Assembly (NCBI RefSeq): GCF_014652315.1
Contig: NZ_BMYO01000006.1
Coordinates: 124,001 to 188,000, forward strand
Reading direction: 5' to 3'
Length of the DNA stretch: 64,000 nucleotides
Origin: Jeongeupia chitinilytica
GTDB lineage: Bacteria > Pseudomonadota > Gammaproteobacteria > Burkholderiales > Chitinibacteraceae
Position numbers and translations under genes: made by a program
Notes under the pieces: generated by a model
What the model was told of the DNA's origin: nothing
The model's database searches: none
Seen by the model: the letters and a program-made list of their open reading frames with translations, nothing else
Shown: positions 53,298 to 60,922 of the stretch, piece after piece
How positions within the stretch are numbered: the stretch's first letter is position 1
Layout: the number at the start of each line of letters is the position of its first letter

Positions 53298-53906
53298 GTG
53301 TTCCACGTTGACCCTTCCTCCCCCCAGGACAAAGCCCGCTGGCGCAAGGAACTGCGCCAGCGCCGTGCTGCGTTGAACCCCGCGCAACGTCACGCTGCGG
53401 CACGACAGATCGCGGTCTGGGCGGGCGCGGCCGGCCTGCTTCGGCGCGGCCGCCGCCTTGCCGCCTACATGCCGACCGGCAGCGAATGCTCGACCTGGCC
53501 GCTGATGCTCGCCGCGCAGCACCACGGATGCCGCGTCTATCTGCCGATCGTGCCGCGACGCGGCCGCAAGCTGTCGTTCGTGCGGTTCGACGAACATGCG
53601 GTCTGGCAACTCGGCGCCTACGACATTCCCGAACCGCTGCACGCCGAACATTGCGGTGCACGAGCGCTGGACGTGGTCTTCGTCCCGCTGGTCGGGGTCG
53701 ATGCGCAATTGCGCCGGCTCGGTCAGGGCGGCGGCTACTACGACACCACCTTCCACTTCCGCCGTGTGCGCCGGCACTGGCGCCGGCCACTGCTCGTCGG
53801 CCTCGCCTTCGATTGTCAGCGTGTCGATACCTTGCCGGCCGATCGCTGGGACCTCAACCTCGACCTGCTGATCACCGAAACGGGCATCCACCGCCGCCCG
53901 GTTTGA
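53298..53906 (+). CDS. ygfA: 5-formyltetrahydrofolate cyclo-ligase
   Basis: Converts 5-formyltetrahydrofolate to 5,10-methenyltetrahydrofolate with ATP; 202 aa. Features: KARWRKELRQRRAALNP at the N-terminus, YMPTGSECSTWPLM, and the ATP loop RLGQGGGYYDTTFHF with VPLVGVDAQLRRLG. It starts at the GTG 53298, which lies shortly after the 6S RNA gene, the arrangement that allows co-transcription from the 6S promoter. The gap to the GlcNAc PTS genes is about 213 bases. Confidence 0.92.
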   Translation: MFHVDPSSPQDKARWRKELRQRRAALNPAQRHAAARQIAVWAGAAGLLRRGRRLAAYMPTGSECSTWPLMLAAQHHGCRVYLPIVPRRGRKLSFVRFDEHAVWQLGAYDIPEPLHAEHCGARALDVVFVPLVGVDAQLRRLGQGGGYYDTTFHFRRVRRHWRRPLLVGLAFDCQRVDTLPADRWDLNLDLLITETGIHRRPV

Positions 53907-54119
53907 GCGCTTGCTAAACCGTTTTGGCATTGCCAATAAGGTGAAAACCGACTTAGATCAAACATCTGCACGGTTTTAGACTCGGCAAGCGCAAAATTTC
54001 ACACGTTGGAAACGGACTCGCACTCTAGAATCAGGGGCGAATGACATAATCCGTTGGCATAAGCGGCCCACGCGATCCAAAAACACAAATCCGTTGAAAA
54101 TCAACAAGAGGTTGTCGAT
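53907..54119. promoter_or_regulatory. Region upstream of nagF with candidate operators
   Basis: Holds the near-palindrome TTGGCATTGCCAA (53924-53936) and an inverted pair AAAACCG (53944-53950) / CGGTTTT (53971-53977). They could be binding sites for a GlcNAc-responsive regulator, but no regulator gene is present in the window, so this is only a pattern. Confidence 0.4.
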
Positions 54120-56666
54120 ATGACTGCATCCCATCGCCTTGAGCTTCTCGCGCCGCTGAGCGGCCTGCTGGTCCCGATCGAACAAGTACCCGATCCGGTA
54201 TTTGCCCAAAAAATGGTCGGCGATGGCGTGTCGATCGACCCGACCTCGAACGTGCTGCTTTCGCCGGTGGCCGGCAAGATCACCCAGCTGCACTCGGCCC
54301 GTCATGCCGTGACCATCACGACGGCCGACGGCATCGAAGTGCTGATCCATATCGGTCTCGATACCGTGATGCTCAAGGGCGAGGGTTTCAGCGCCAAGGT
54401 CAAGGAAGGTGATACCGTCACCGCCGGCCAGCCGCTGATCGAGTTCGACGGTGATGCGGTCAGCCGCAAGGCCCGCAGCCTGCTGACCCAGATCGTCATC
54501 ACCAACAGCGACCGCGTCGCCAAATTCGTGCCGGCAAACGGTTTCGTCCGTGCCGGTCAGAACGTTGCGCTGACACTGGAGCTTGCCGGTGCTGCCACCG
54601 CGGCTGCGGTCACCGCGGCACCGAGCGCCGATGTCCTGTCCGAACCGGTTCGCGTCCCGAACCCGACCGGCCTGCACGCCCGCCCTGCCGCCGTCGTCGC
54701 CAATCTGTCCAAGACCTTCACTTCGACGGTCAAGCTCGTTCGCGGCGATGAAAACGCCAACGCCAAGTCGGTTGTCGCCATCATGGGCCTCGAAGTCCAG
54801 TACGGCGACGAAATCCGCGTCAAGGCGGCCGGCCCCGATGCGGCGGCTGCGGCCAAGGCGGTGGCCGACATGATCGTCCAGGGCTCGGGCGAGGAAGTCG
54901 GTGGTCTGATCTCGCCGGCCGCACAGAAGCACCTCGCCAAGACCAAGCGCGCCGTTGCGCCGGCCAAGCCGAAGTCGGGCGATCCGAACGTGCTGCTGGG
55001 GGTGTCGGCTTCGCCGGGTCTGGCCGTCGGCCAGATCTACCAGGTGCGCCAGGAAGCGATCGAAGTTGCCGAACAGGGCCGCGATGCCCAGTTCGAACGC
55101 AGCAAGCTCGACGCCGCGCTCAAGGAAGCACGCAACCAGCTCGAAGCACTCAAGAGCGAAATTTCCGATGCCTCGAAGGCCGAGATCTTCAACGCGCACC
55201 AGGAACTGCTCGAGGATCCGGACCTGCTCGACATCGCCATCAACGGCATCAGCAGCGGCAAGAGTGCCGGTTTTGCGTGGAAAGCGGCGTTTTCGACCTA
55301 TGCCGACAAGCTTGCCGCGCTGAAGAACGAAGTGCTGGCCGGTCGTGCCAACGACATCCGCGACGTCGGCCGTCGCGTGCTGCGCATCATTGCCGGCGTC
55401 AAGGAAGCCGAACTGGCGCTGCCGGAAAACGCCATCCTGATCGCCGAGGATCTGACCCCGTCGGATACCGCGAGCTTCGACCGTGAAAAGGTCCTCGGCT
55501 TCGCCACCGTCGGTGGCGGCGCAACCAGCCACGTTGCGATCCTGGCCCGCTCGCTGAATATTCCGGCAATCTGCGGCATCGACGAGGATGCACTGCTAAT
55601 CGCCAACGGCACCGCCGTGATCCTCGACGGCAGCAAGGGTTCGCTGCGCAAGAACCCGTCGGACGCCGAAGTGGCGCAGATCCGCGAAGCGCAGGTCAAG
55701 CTGGCCAAGCAGCGCGCCGAAGAGCTGGCTGCCGCGCACGAAGCGCCGGTCACCACCGACGGCCACCACGTTGAAGTGGTCGCCAACATCGGCGGCCTCG
55801 ACGAAGCCAAGCAGGGCGTCGAACTCGGCGGCGAAGGCGTCGGCCTGCTGCGCAGCGAATTCCTCTACCTCGACCGCGCCGATGCGCCGACCGAGGAAGA
55901 ACAGACCCAGATCTACAGCGACATCGCCAAGGTGCTCGGCAACGAACGCACCTTCGTCGTGCGCACGCTCGACGTCGGTGGCGACAAGCCGCTGCCGTAC
56001 CTGCCGATGCCGGCCGAGGAAAACCCCTTCCTCGGCGTGCGTGGCGTGCGCCTGTGTCTGGCCGAGCCGGAAATGTTCCGCGTGCAGATCCGTTCGGTAC
56101 TGCGTGCTGCGCCGTTCTCCAAACTGCACATCATGTTCCCGATGATCGCGACGCTCGACGAGCTGCGCGCCGCCAAGGCCATCGTGGCCGAGGAAAAGGC
56201 CGCGCTGAACATCAGCGCCGAGGTCAAGGTCGGCATCATGGTCGAAGTGCCGTCGACTGCCGTGATGGCCGAGCACTTTGCCAAGGAAGCCGATTTCTTC
56301 TCGATCGGTACCAACGACCTGACCCAGTACACGCTGGCGATGGATCGCGGTCATCCGAAACTCGCCAAGCAGGCGGACGCGCTGAACCCGGGCGTGCTGC
56401 GCCTGATCGCGCTGACCGTCAAGGGTGCACATGCCCAAGGCAAGTGGGTCGGCGTTTGCGGCGGCATTGCTTCCGATCCGCAGGCCGTGCCGCTGCTGAT
56501 CGGCATTGGCGTCGACGAGCTGTCGGTCAGCGTACCGGCGATTCCGGCGATCAAGGCCATGGTGCGTCGCCTGTCGAAGGCCGACTGTCAGAAACTGGCG
56601 GCCGAAGTGCTGCAGCTCGGTACGGCCAGCGAAGTGCGCGAGCGCCTCGGCAAGGCCGCCGGCTAA
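54120..56666 (+). CDS. nagF: PTS multiphosphoryl transfer protein (EIIA-HPr-EI)
   Basis: Three-domain phosphotransfer protein of 848 aa. Residues 1 to about 160 are a glucose-type EIIA with active-site His in IEVLIHIGLDTVML; residues about 175-260 are HPr (PTGLHARPAAVV, active His); the rest is Enzyme I (LGVSASPGLAVGQIY, active His in GGGATSHVAILAR, PEP site in GVGLLRSEFLYLDR and the closing EVPSTAVMAEHFAKEADFFSIGTNDLTQYTLAMDRGHP). It carries phosphate from PEP to the EIICB encoded next door. Residues are complete and no domain looks degenerate. Confidence 0.95.
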   Translation: MTASHRLELLAPLSGLLVPIEQVPDPVFAQKMVGDGVSIDPTSNVLLSPVAGKITQLHSARHAVTITTADGIEVLIHIGLDTVMLKGEGFSAKVKEGDTVTAGQPLIEFDGDAVSRKARSLLTQIVITNSDRVAKFVPANGFVRAGQNVALTLELAGAATAAAVTAAPSADVLSEPVRVPNPTGLHARPAAVVANLSKTFTSTVKLVRGDENANAKSVVAIMGLEVQYGDEIRVKAAGPDAAAAAKAVADMIVQGSGEEVGGLISPAAQKHLAKTKRAVAPAKPKSGDPNVLLGVSASPGLAVGQIYQVRQEAIEVAEQGRDAQFERSKLDAALKEARNQLEALKSEISDASKAEIFNAHQELLEDPDLLDIAINGISSGKSAGFAWKAAFSTYADKLAALKNEVLAGRANDIRDVGRRVLRIIAGVKEAELALPENAILIAEDLTPSDTASFDREKVLGFATVGGGATSHVAILARSLNIPAICGIDEDALLIANGTAVILDGSKGSLRKNPSDAEVAQIREAQVKLAKQRAEELAAAHEAPVTTDGHHVEVVANIGGLDEAKQGVELGGEGVGLLRSEFLYLDRADAPTEEEQTQIYSDIAKVLGNERTFVVRTLDVGGDKPLPYLPMPAEENPFLGVRGVRLCLAEPEMFRVQIRSVLRAAPFSKLHIMFPMIATLDELRAAKAIVAEEKAALNISAEVKVGIMVEVPSTAVMAEHFAKEADFFSIGTNDLTQYTLAMDRGHPKLAKQADALNPGVLRLIALTVKGAHAQGKWVGVCGGIASDPQAVPLLIGIGVDELSVSVPAIPAIKAMVRRLSKADCQKLAAEVLQLGTASEVRERLGKAAG

Positions 56667-56832
56667 ATCCAACAGTTCCCCCGCGCGGCCGCTACACCCG
56701 CGCGGGCCTGTCGTCCGCAGTTGCCGCGGATGCAAGAAAGGTGCCGCATACAGCGGCACCGTGTATAAAAAAACAAGCCCCCAGCACACGCTGTCGGGGT
56801 TCCGAACGCACTCGCATAGGAGTGAGCAAAAC

Positions 56833-58596
56833 ATGATCAATGCCGCATTTGCCTTTCTGCAAAAGATCGGCAAGGCGCTGATGCTGCCGGTAGCCGTGCT
56901 ACCCGTGGCCGGCCTCTTGCTGGGTATCGGCAGTTCCAACTTTTCCTTCATCCCCGACATCGTCAACCAGATCATGGCGCAGGGCGGTGGGGCGATCTTC
57001 GGCAACCTGCCGATCATCTTCGCCGTCGGCGTCGCGCTCGGCCTGACCGAGAACGACGGCGTGTCCGCTGTGGCGGCCGTCGTCGGCTTTGTCGTGATGA
57101 TCGCGACGCTCGGCGTGATGGCGAGCTACTTCGGCATCACCCCGGCGACCGTGATGGGCATGAAGTCGATGGAAACCGGCGTGTTCGGCGGCATCATCAT
57201 CGGTGCGGTTGCGGGCGGGCTGTTCAACAAGTACTACCGGATCGAACTGCCGGCGTACCTGGGCTTCTTTGCCGGCAAGCGTTTCGTGCCGATTGTTACC
57301 GGTATCGCTGCCATCGTGGTGGGCGTGATCCTGTCGATCATCTGGCCGCCGATCCAGCACGGCATCGACGTGTTCTCGCACTGGGCTGCGGCGGGTGACC
57401 CGCGTTCGGCCGCCACCGTCTATGGCGTGGTTGAGCGCATTCTGGTGCCGTTCGGTCTGCACCACATCTGGAACGTGCCGTTCTTCTTCGAAATCGGCTC
57501 GTTTACCGACGCGGCGGGCAAGGTCGTCCACGGCGACATCAACCGCTTCTTCGCCGGTGATCCGACCGCGGGCATCCTGTCGGGCGCATTCTTCTTCAAG
57601 ATGTTCGGCCTGCCGGGTGCGGCCATCGCGATCTGGCACACGGCCAAGCCGGAAAACAAGGTCAAGGTCGGCGGCATGATGGTTGCCGCTGCGCTGACCT
57701 CGTTCCTGACCGGGATCACCGAACCGATCGAGTTCTCCTTCCTGTTCGTCGCACCGCAGCTGTACGTGATCCACGCGCTGCTGGTCGGTACCGCGCAGTT
57801 CATCGCCAACACGCTGAACATGCACATGGGCTTCACGTTCTCGCAGGGCGGCATCGACTTCCTGCTGTTCAACGCCTTCGGCAAGTACGCGCAGAACTGG
57901 TGGTGGACGCTGATCCTCGGCCCGATCTACTTCGTCATCTACTACGCGGTGTTCCGCTTCTTCATCACCAAGTTCAACCTCAAGACCCCGGGGCGCGAGG
58001 ACGAGGAAGTGGCCGATGCCGGCGTGGCCGGCGATGACCGCTCGGGCATGTCGCAACAGCTGGTGCTGGCCTTCGGTGGCCGCAAGAACATCCAGTCGCT
58101 CGACGCCTGCATCACCCGTCTGCGCATTTCGGTGGCCGATCCGGCCCGTGTCGACCAGGCCAAGCTGAAGGCACTCGGTGCCGCCGGTGTCATGCAGGTT
58201 GGCAACAACATGCAGGCGATCTTCGGCACCCGTTCGGAAAACCTCAAGACCGACATGCAGGTCTATCTGAAGACTGCCGGCGCCGAAGCCGACGGTCCTG
58301 CGATTGCGCCAGCCGGGACAGCCGCGGCGGCCCCTGCAGCAGCTGCTGCTGCCCCGGTCAGCGATGCCACGCGCCAGAAGGCAGCAACCGTCCTCAAGCT
58401 GCTGGGTGGCAAGGCCAACCTGCACGAGGTCGAGGCCGTGGCGGTGACGCGCGTGCGCGTCACGCTGAAGGATCTGGCATTGCTGCAGCAGGCCGAGCTG
58501 GAAAAAGCCGGCATTGCGGTGATGCCGGTCAGCGACAAGGTCGTGCACGTGATCATCGGCAACGATGCCGAAGATCTGGCCAAGTTGCTGAAGTAA
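56833..58596 (+). CDS. nagE: PTS N-acetylglucosamine transporter EIICB with extra C-terminal EIIB-like domain
   Basis: GlcNAc uptake and phosphorylation protein, 587 aa. The N-terminal 380 residues are the EIIC membrane domain (KALMLPVAVLPVAGLLLGIGSS, GLHHIWNVPFFFEIGSF, TGITEPIEFSFLFVAP); an EIIB domain with the phosphorylated Cys follows (FGGRKNIQSLDACITRLRI). After an Ala/Pro-rich linker, residues about 513-587 form a second EIIB-like domain (LKLLGGKANLHEVEAVAVTRVRVTL) in which Ala replaces that Cys. AGGAG precedes the ATG. It follows nagF after 166 bases, which contain a GGTGCCGC/GCGGCACC hairpin. Confidence 0.93.
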   Translation: MINAAFAFLQKIGKALMLPVAVLPVAGLLLGIGSSNFSFIPDIVNQIMAQGGGAIFGNLPIIFAVGVALGLTENDGVSAVAAVVGFVVMIATLGVMASYFGITPATVMGMKSMETGVFGGIIIGAVAGGLFNKYYRIELPAYLGFFAGKRFVPIVTGIAAIVVGVILSIIWPPIQHGIDVFSHWAAAGDPRSAATVYGVVERILVPFGLHHIWNVPFFFEIGSFTDAAGKVVHGDINRFFAGDPTAGILSGAFFFKMFGLPGAAIAIWHTAKPENKVKVGGMMVAAALTSFLTGITEPIEFSFLFVAPQLYVIHALLVGTAQFIANTLNMHMGFTFSQGGIDFLLFNAFGKYAQNWWWTLILGPIYFVIYYAVFRFFITKFNLKTPGREDEEVADAGVAGDDRSGMSQQLVLAFGGRKNIQSLDACITRLRISVADPARVDQAKLKALGAAGVMQVGNNMQAIFGTRSENLKTDMQVYLKTAGAEADGPAIAPAGTAAAAPAAAAAAPVSDATRQKAATVLKLLGGKANLHEVEAVAVTRVRVTLKDLALLQQAELEKAGIAVMPVSDKVVHVIIGNDAEDLAKLLK

Positions 58597-58612
58597 ACCG
58601 CAGCTCCGGTCC

Positions 58613-58646
58613 GCAAAACGGCGTGCTTTCGGGCACGCCGTTTTGC
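58613..58646 (+). terminator. Terminator-like hairpin after nagE
   Basis: GCAAAACGGCGTGC, loop TTTCGG, GCACGCCGTTTTGC: a perfect 14-base-pair stem 17 bases after the nagE stop, with the T-run inside the stem rather than after it. Confidence 0.75.
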
Positions 58647-58735
58647 ATTCCGCGGCGCGGATGTCAGGTGCGGTCACCTCGTACTGAAGCGGCGACTGGG
58701 TTACGCTGGCACCTTGCCGATTGAGGGAGAGGCCG

Positions 58736-59524
58736 ATGAACAAGCCGATCGTGATCCAGGGGGCGATGCAGGTCGAGATCGCATCACTGGTTGCGCAACT
58801 GGACGAGGTAGTCGTCGAAACCGCCGGAGGCTGGACGTTCTGGTCGGGCCTGTTGGGCGGGGTTCCGGTGGTCATCAGCCGGACCGGCATGGGCATGAGC
58901 AATGCTGCCGCTGCGACGGCGCTGGCGATCGAACGCTATGCGCCGGCGGCGGTGATCAATCAGGGCACTGCGGGCGGGCACGATCCGGCTTTGCAGCCGA
59001 ACGATCTGGTGCTTGGCACGCGGGTCATCCATCTCGGCGCGTTCCAGAGTCCCTTCCGCGACGCCGGCGCCGGCAGCGATACGCTGGCCTGGCGGCCGCT
59101 CGACCTGATGGACCAGAGCGAAAGTGCCGAATTCACCATGCCGGTGCCCATGTCGTTCGACGCCGATCCGGCGCTGTTGGCCCTGGCGCGCGAGGTCGGC
59201 TACCGCGCCGGCCGCGTTGTCGACGGCGTGATCGGTTCATCCGACGTCTGGAACAACGAACTCGACCGCATCGCGCACTTCCACGCCCGCTACGGCACCC
59301 TGGTCGAGGAAATGGAGGCGGCGTCGGTTGCCTTGGTCTGCGGCCAGTACGGGCTGCCCTTTCTGGGCGTGCGCGTCGTTTCGAACAACATCGTCAACGG
59401 TGCGGCGCACGACGTGAGCACGGCCAACGCCTGCCAGGCCTTCGTCACTGCGCTGCTGTCGCGATACCAGTCACCCGTTGCAGCACTGTTGCGTCCGCCG
59501 TTGTCCGCCGAGGAACAGGCATGA
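58736..59524 (+). CDS. Nucleosidase of the MTA/SAH nucleosidase family
   Basis: A 262-residue cytoplasmic enzyme of the nucleoside phosphorylase fold. It has VINQGTAGGHDPALQPNDLVLG (glycine-rich ribose pocket) and VEEMEAASVALVCGQYGLPFLGVRVVSNN (substrate Glu). Known MTA/SAH nucleosidases carry a catalytic Asp in the segment that reads RxxSD; here it reads VVSNN, so Asn replaces that Asp. Its substrate may therefore differ (other purine nucleosides). The ATG at 58736 follows GAGGGAGAGG. It overlaps arsC by four bases. Confidence 0.8.
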   Translation: MNKPIVIQGAMQVEIASLVAQLDEVVVETAGGWTFWSGLLGGVPVVISRTGMGMSNAAAATALAIERYAPAAVINQGTAGGHDPALQPNDLVLGTRVIHLGAFQSPFRDAGAGSDTLAWRPLDLMDQSESAEFTMPVPMSFDADPALLALAREVGYRAGRVVDGVIGSSDVWNNELDRIAHFHARYGTLVEEMEAASVALVCGQYGLPFLGVRVVSNNIVNGAAHDVSTANACQAFVTALLSRYQSPVAALLRPPLSAEEQA

Positions 59525-59874
59525 AGCTCACGATTTACCACAATCCGCGCTGCAGCAAGTCGCGCGAGACGCTGGCCTTGCTGCGCGAACGCGGTCTGGA
59601 GCCCGAGGTCGTTGAATACCTGAACACGCCGCCCGATGCCGAAATGCTGCGGCATCTGCTGTCGCTGCTCGGTCTTGTGCCGCGTGCGCTGATGCGCAGC
59701 AAGGAAGCCGAGTATGCCGAGCTCGGCCTTGATGACCCGGCGCTCGACGACGCGGCACTGATTGCCGCGATGGTGGCGAGGCCGAAACTGATCGAGCGGC
59801 CCATCGTCGTTGTCGACAACACGCGCGCGGCGATCGGCCGGCCACCGGAGTCGGTGCTGAAGCTGCTCGGGTAA
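59521..59874 (+). CDS. arsC: Arsenate reductase, glutaredoxin-coupled ArsC type
   Basis: Small reductase of the ArsC/Spx thioredoxin-fold family, 117 aa. Active Cys is in YHNPRCSKSRETLALLRERGL, and ARPKLIERPIVVVDNTRAAIGRPPESV carries the arginines that bind the oxyanion. It turns arsenate to arsenite with glutathione and glutaredoxin. No arsR or efflux gene is nearby, so this may be a general ArsC-like protein (YffB type). It overlaps the nucleosidase gene. Confidence 0.85.
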   Translation: MKLTIYHNPRCSKSRETLALLRERGLEPEVVEYLNTPPDAEMLRHLLSLLGLVPRALMRSKEAEYAELGLDDPALDDAALIAAMVARPKLIERPIVVVDNTRAAIGRPPESVLKLLG

Positions 59875-59969
59875 GGACGGTATTCGGTGGACCGGAATGC
59901 CGCGGCAGGCAGCAAGGGACGGCCGGCGGGTCTAAGTTGAGAGTTCACCTGCACAAGGAGGACAGCGCG

Positions 59970-60869
59970 ATGAAGTTGTGGAGTGATTCCTTTCATGACG
60001 GTAGCCCGATTCCGGGCGAGTTCGCCTTTGCGATCGCTGATACGGCCAACCACGTCGCACTGTCGGCCAACCGCAATCCGCAGCTGGCGTGGCGTGACGC
60101 TCCGGTTGGCACGAAGTCGTTCGTGCTGCTGGTCCACGACCCGGACGTGCCGAGCCGCGGGGACGACGTGAACCGGGACGACCGGGAAGTGCCCGCCGTC
60201 TTGCCGCGCGTCGACTTTTTTCACTGGGTGCTGATCGAGATTCCGGCTTCGGTGCGTGCGATTGCTGCCGGCGAGCACGCCGATGGCGTCCAGGTGCGCG
60301 GCAAGCCGGGGCCGGCGGCACTGCACGGCTTCCGTCACGGCATCAACGATTTCACCGGCTGGTTCGCCGGCGACAAGGCGATGGCCGGCAACTACTTCGG
60401 TTACGACGGCCCCTGCCCGCCGTGGAACGATGCGCTGACGCACCGTTATGTGTTCACGCTGTACGCGCTCGATCTTGAACGCCTTCCTGTCGACGGCGCG
60501 TTCACCGGCGCCGACGTACGCGCTGCCATCGCCGGTCATGTGCTGGGCGAAGCCAGGATGACCGGTACCTACACGCTCAATCCGCGCCTGCGCGCGCTCG
60601 ACGGCCACGCCAACGGCGAATTCCATCAGGTTTCGTGCGAGGCGCTGGACTACCTCGAAATCGCCTGCATGGGACGCTACAAGCTGCACCTCGAACTCGT
60701 CGGCGGCGAAACGGCAATCGGGCTGGCACAGGACATCCGCGACCACGGCCATGCCGAATATCTGGTGCTGGCAACGCATGCCGGCGAGGTCGAGGTCCGC
60801 TTCGATCACATCCGTGCGCTGACGCCGCTGACCCCCGGTGCGCGTTTCGGCCACGTGGCGCTGCGCTGA
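59970..60869 (+). CDS. PEBP (Raf-kinase-inhibitor-like) protein fused to a Rof/YaeO-like domain
   Basis: A 299-residue fusion. Residues about 5-205 are a YbhB/YbcL-type PEBP domain: VHDPDVPSRG (57-64), FHWVLIEIP (84-92), GPCPPWND (147-154) and HRYVFTLYALDL (158-169). Residues about 221-285 match Rof/YaeO, the Rho-binding antiterminator of E. coli: VSCEALDYLEIACMGRYKLHLELVGGET and AEYLVLATHAGEVEVRFDHIRAL, including the paired cysteines and the DYLE/AC signature. AAGGAGG precedes the ATG. The usual YbcL/YbhB protein is about 160-180 aa, so the extra domain is genuine and not a long tail. Confidence 0.8.
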   Translation: MKLWSDSFHDGSPIPGEFAFAIADTANHVALSANRNPQLAWRDAPVGTKSFVLLVHDPDVPSRGDDVNRDDREVPAVLPRVDFFHWVLIEIPASVRAIAAGEHADGVQVRGKPGPAALHGFRHGINDFTGWFAGDKAMAGNYFGYDGPCPPWNDALTHRYVFTLYALDLERLPVDGAFTGADVRAAIAGHVLGEARMTGTYTLNPRLRALDGHANGEFHQVSCEALDYLEIACMGRYKLHLELVGGETAIGLAQDIRDHGHAEYLVLATHAGEVEVRFDHIRALTPLTPGARFGHVALR

Positions 60870-60905
60870 AACAGATCGGCGTCGCATTCGCGACGCCGAT
60901 CTGTT
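60870..60905. terminator. Long perfect hairpin between convergent genes
   Basis: AACAGATCGGCGTCGC, loop ATTC, GCGACGCCGATCTGTT: a perfect 16-base-pair stem right after the PEBP-Rof stop. It lacks a strong T-run but is well placed to end both convergent transcripts. Confidence 0.7.
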
Positions 60906-60922
60906 GTCCCTAACCGGTTACG

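Noticed and set aside
53298..53313. parS-like TGTTCCACGTTGACCC at the start of ygfA
   Set aside because: The central palindrome is broken (CACGTT instead of CACGTG) and the right half-site matches poorly.
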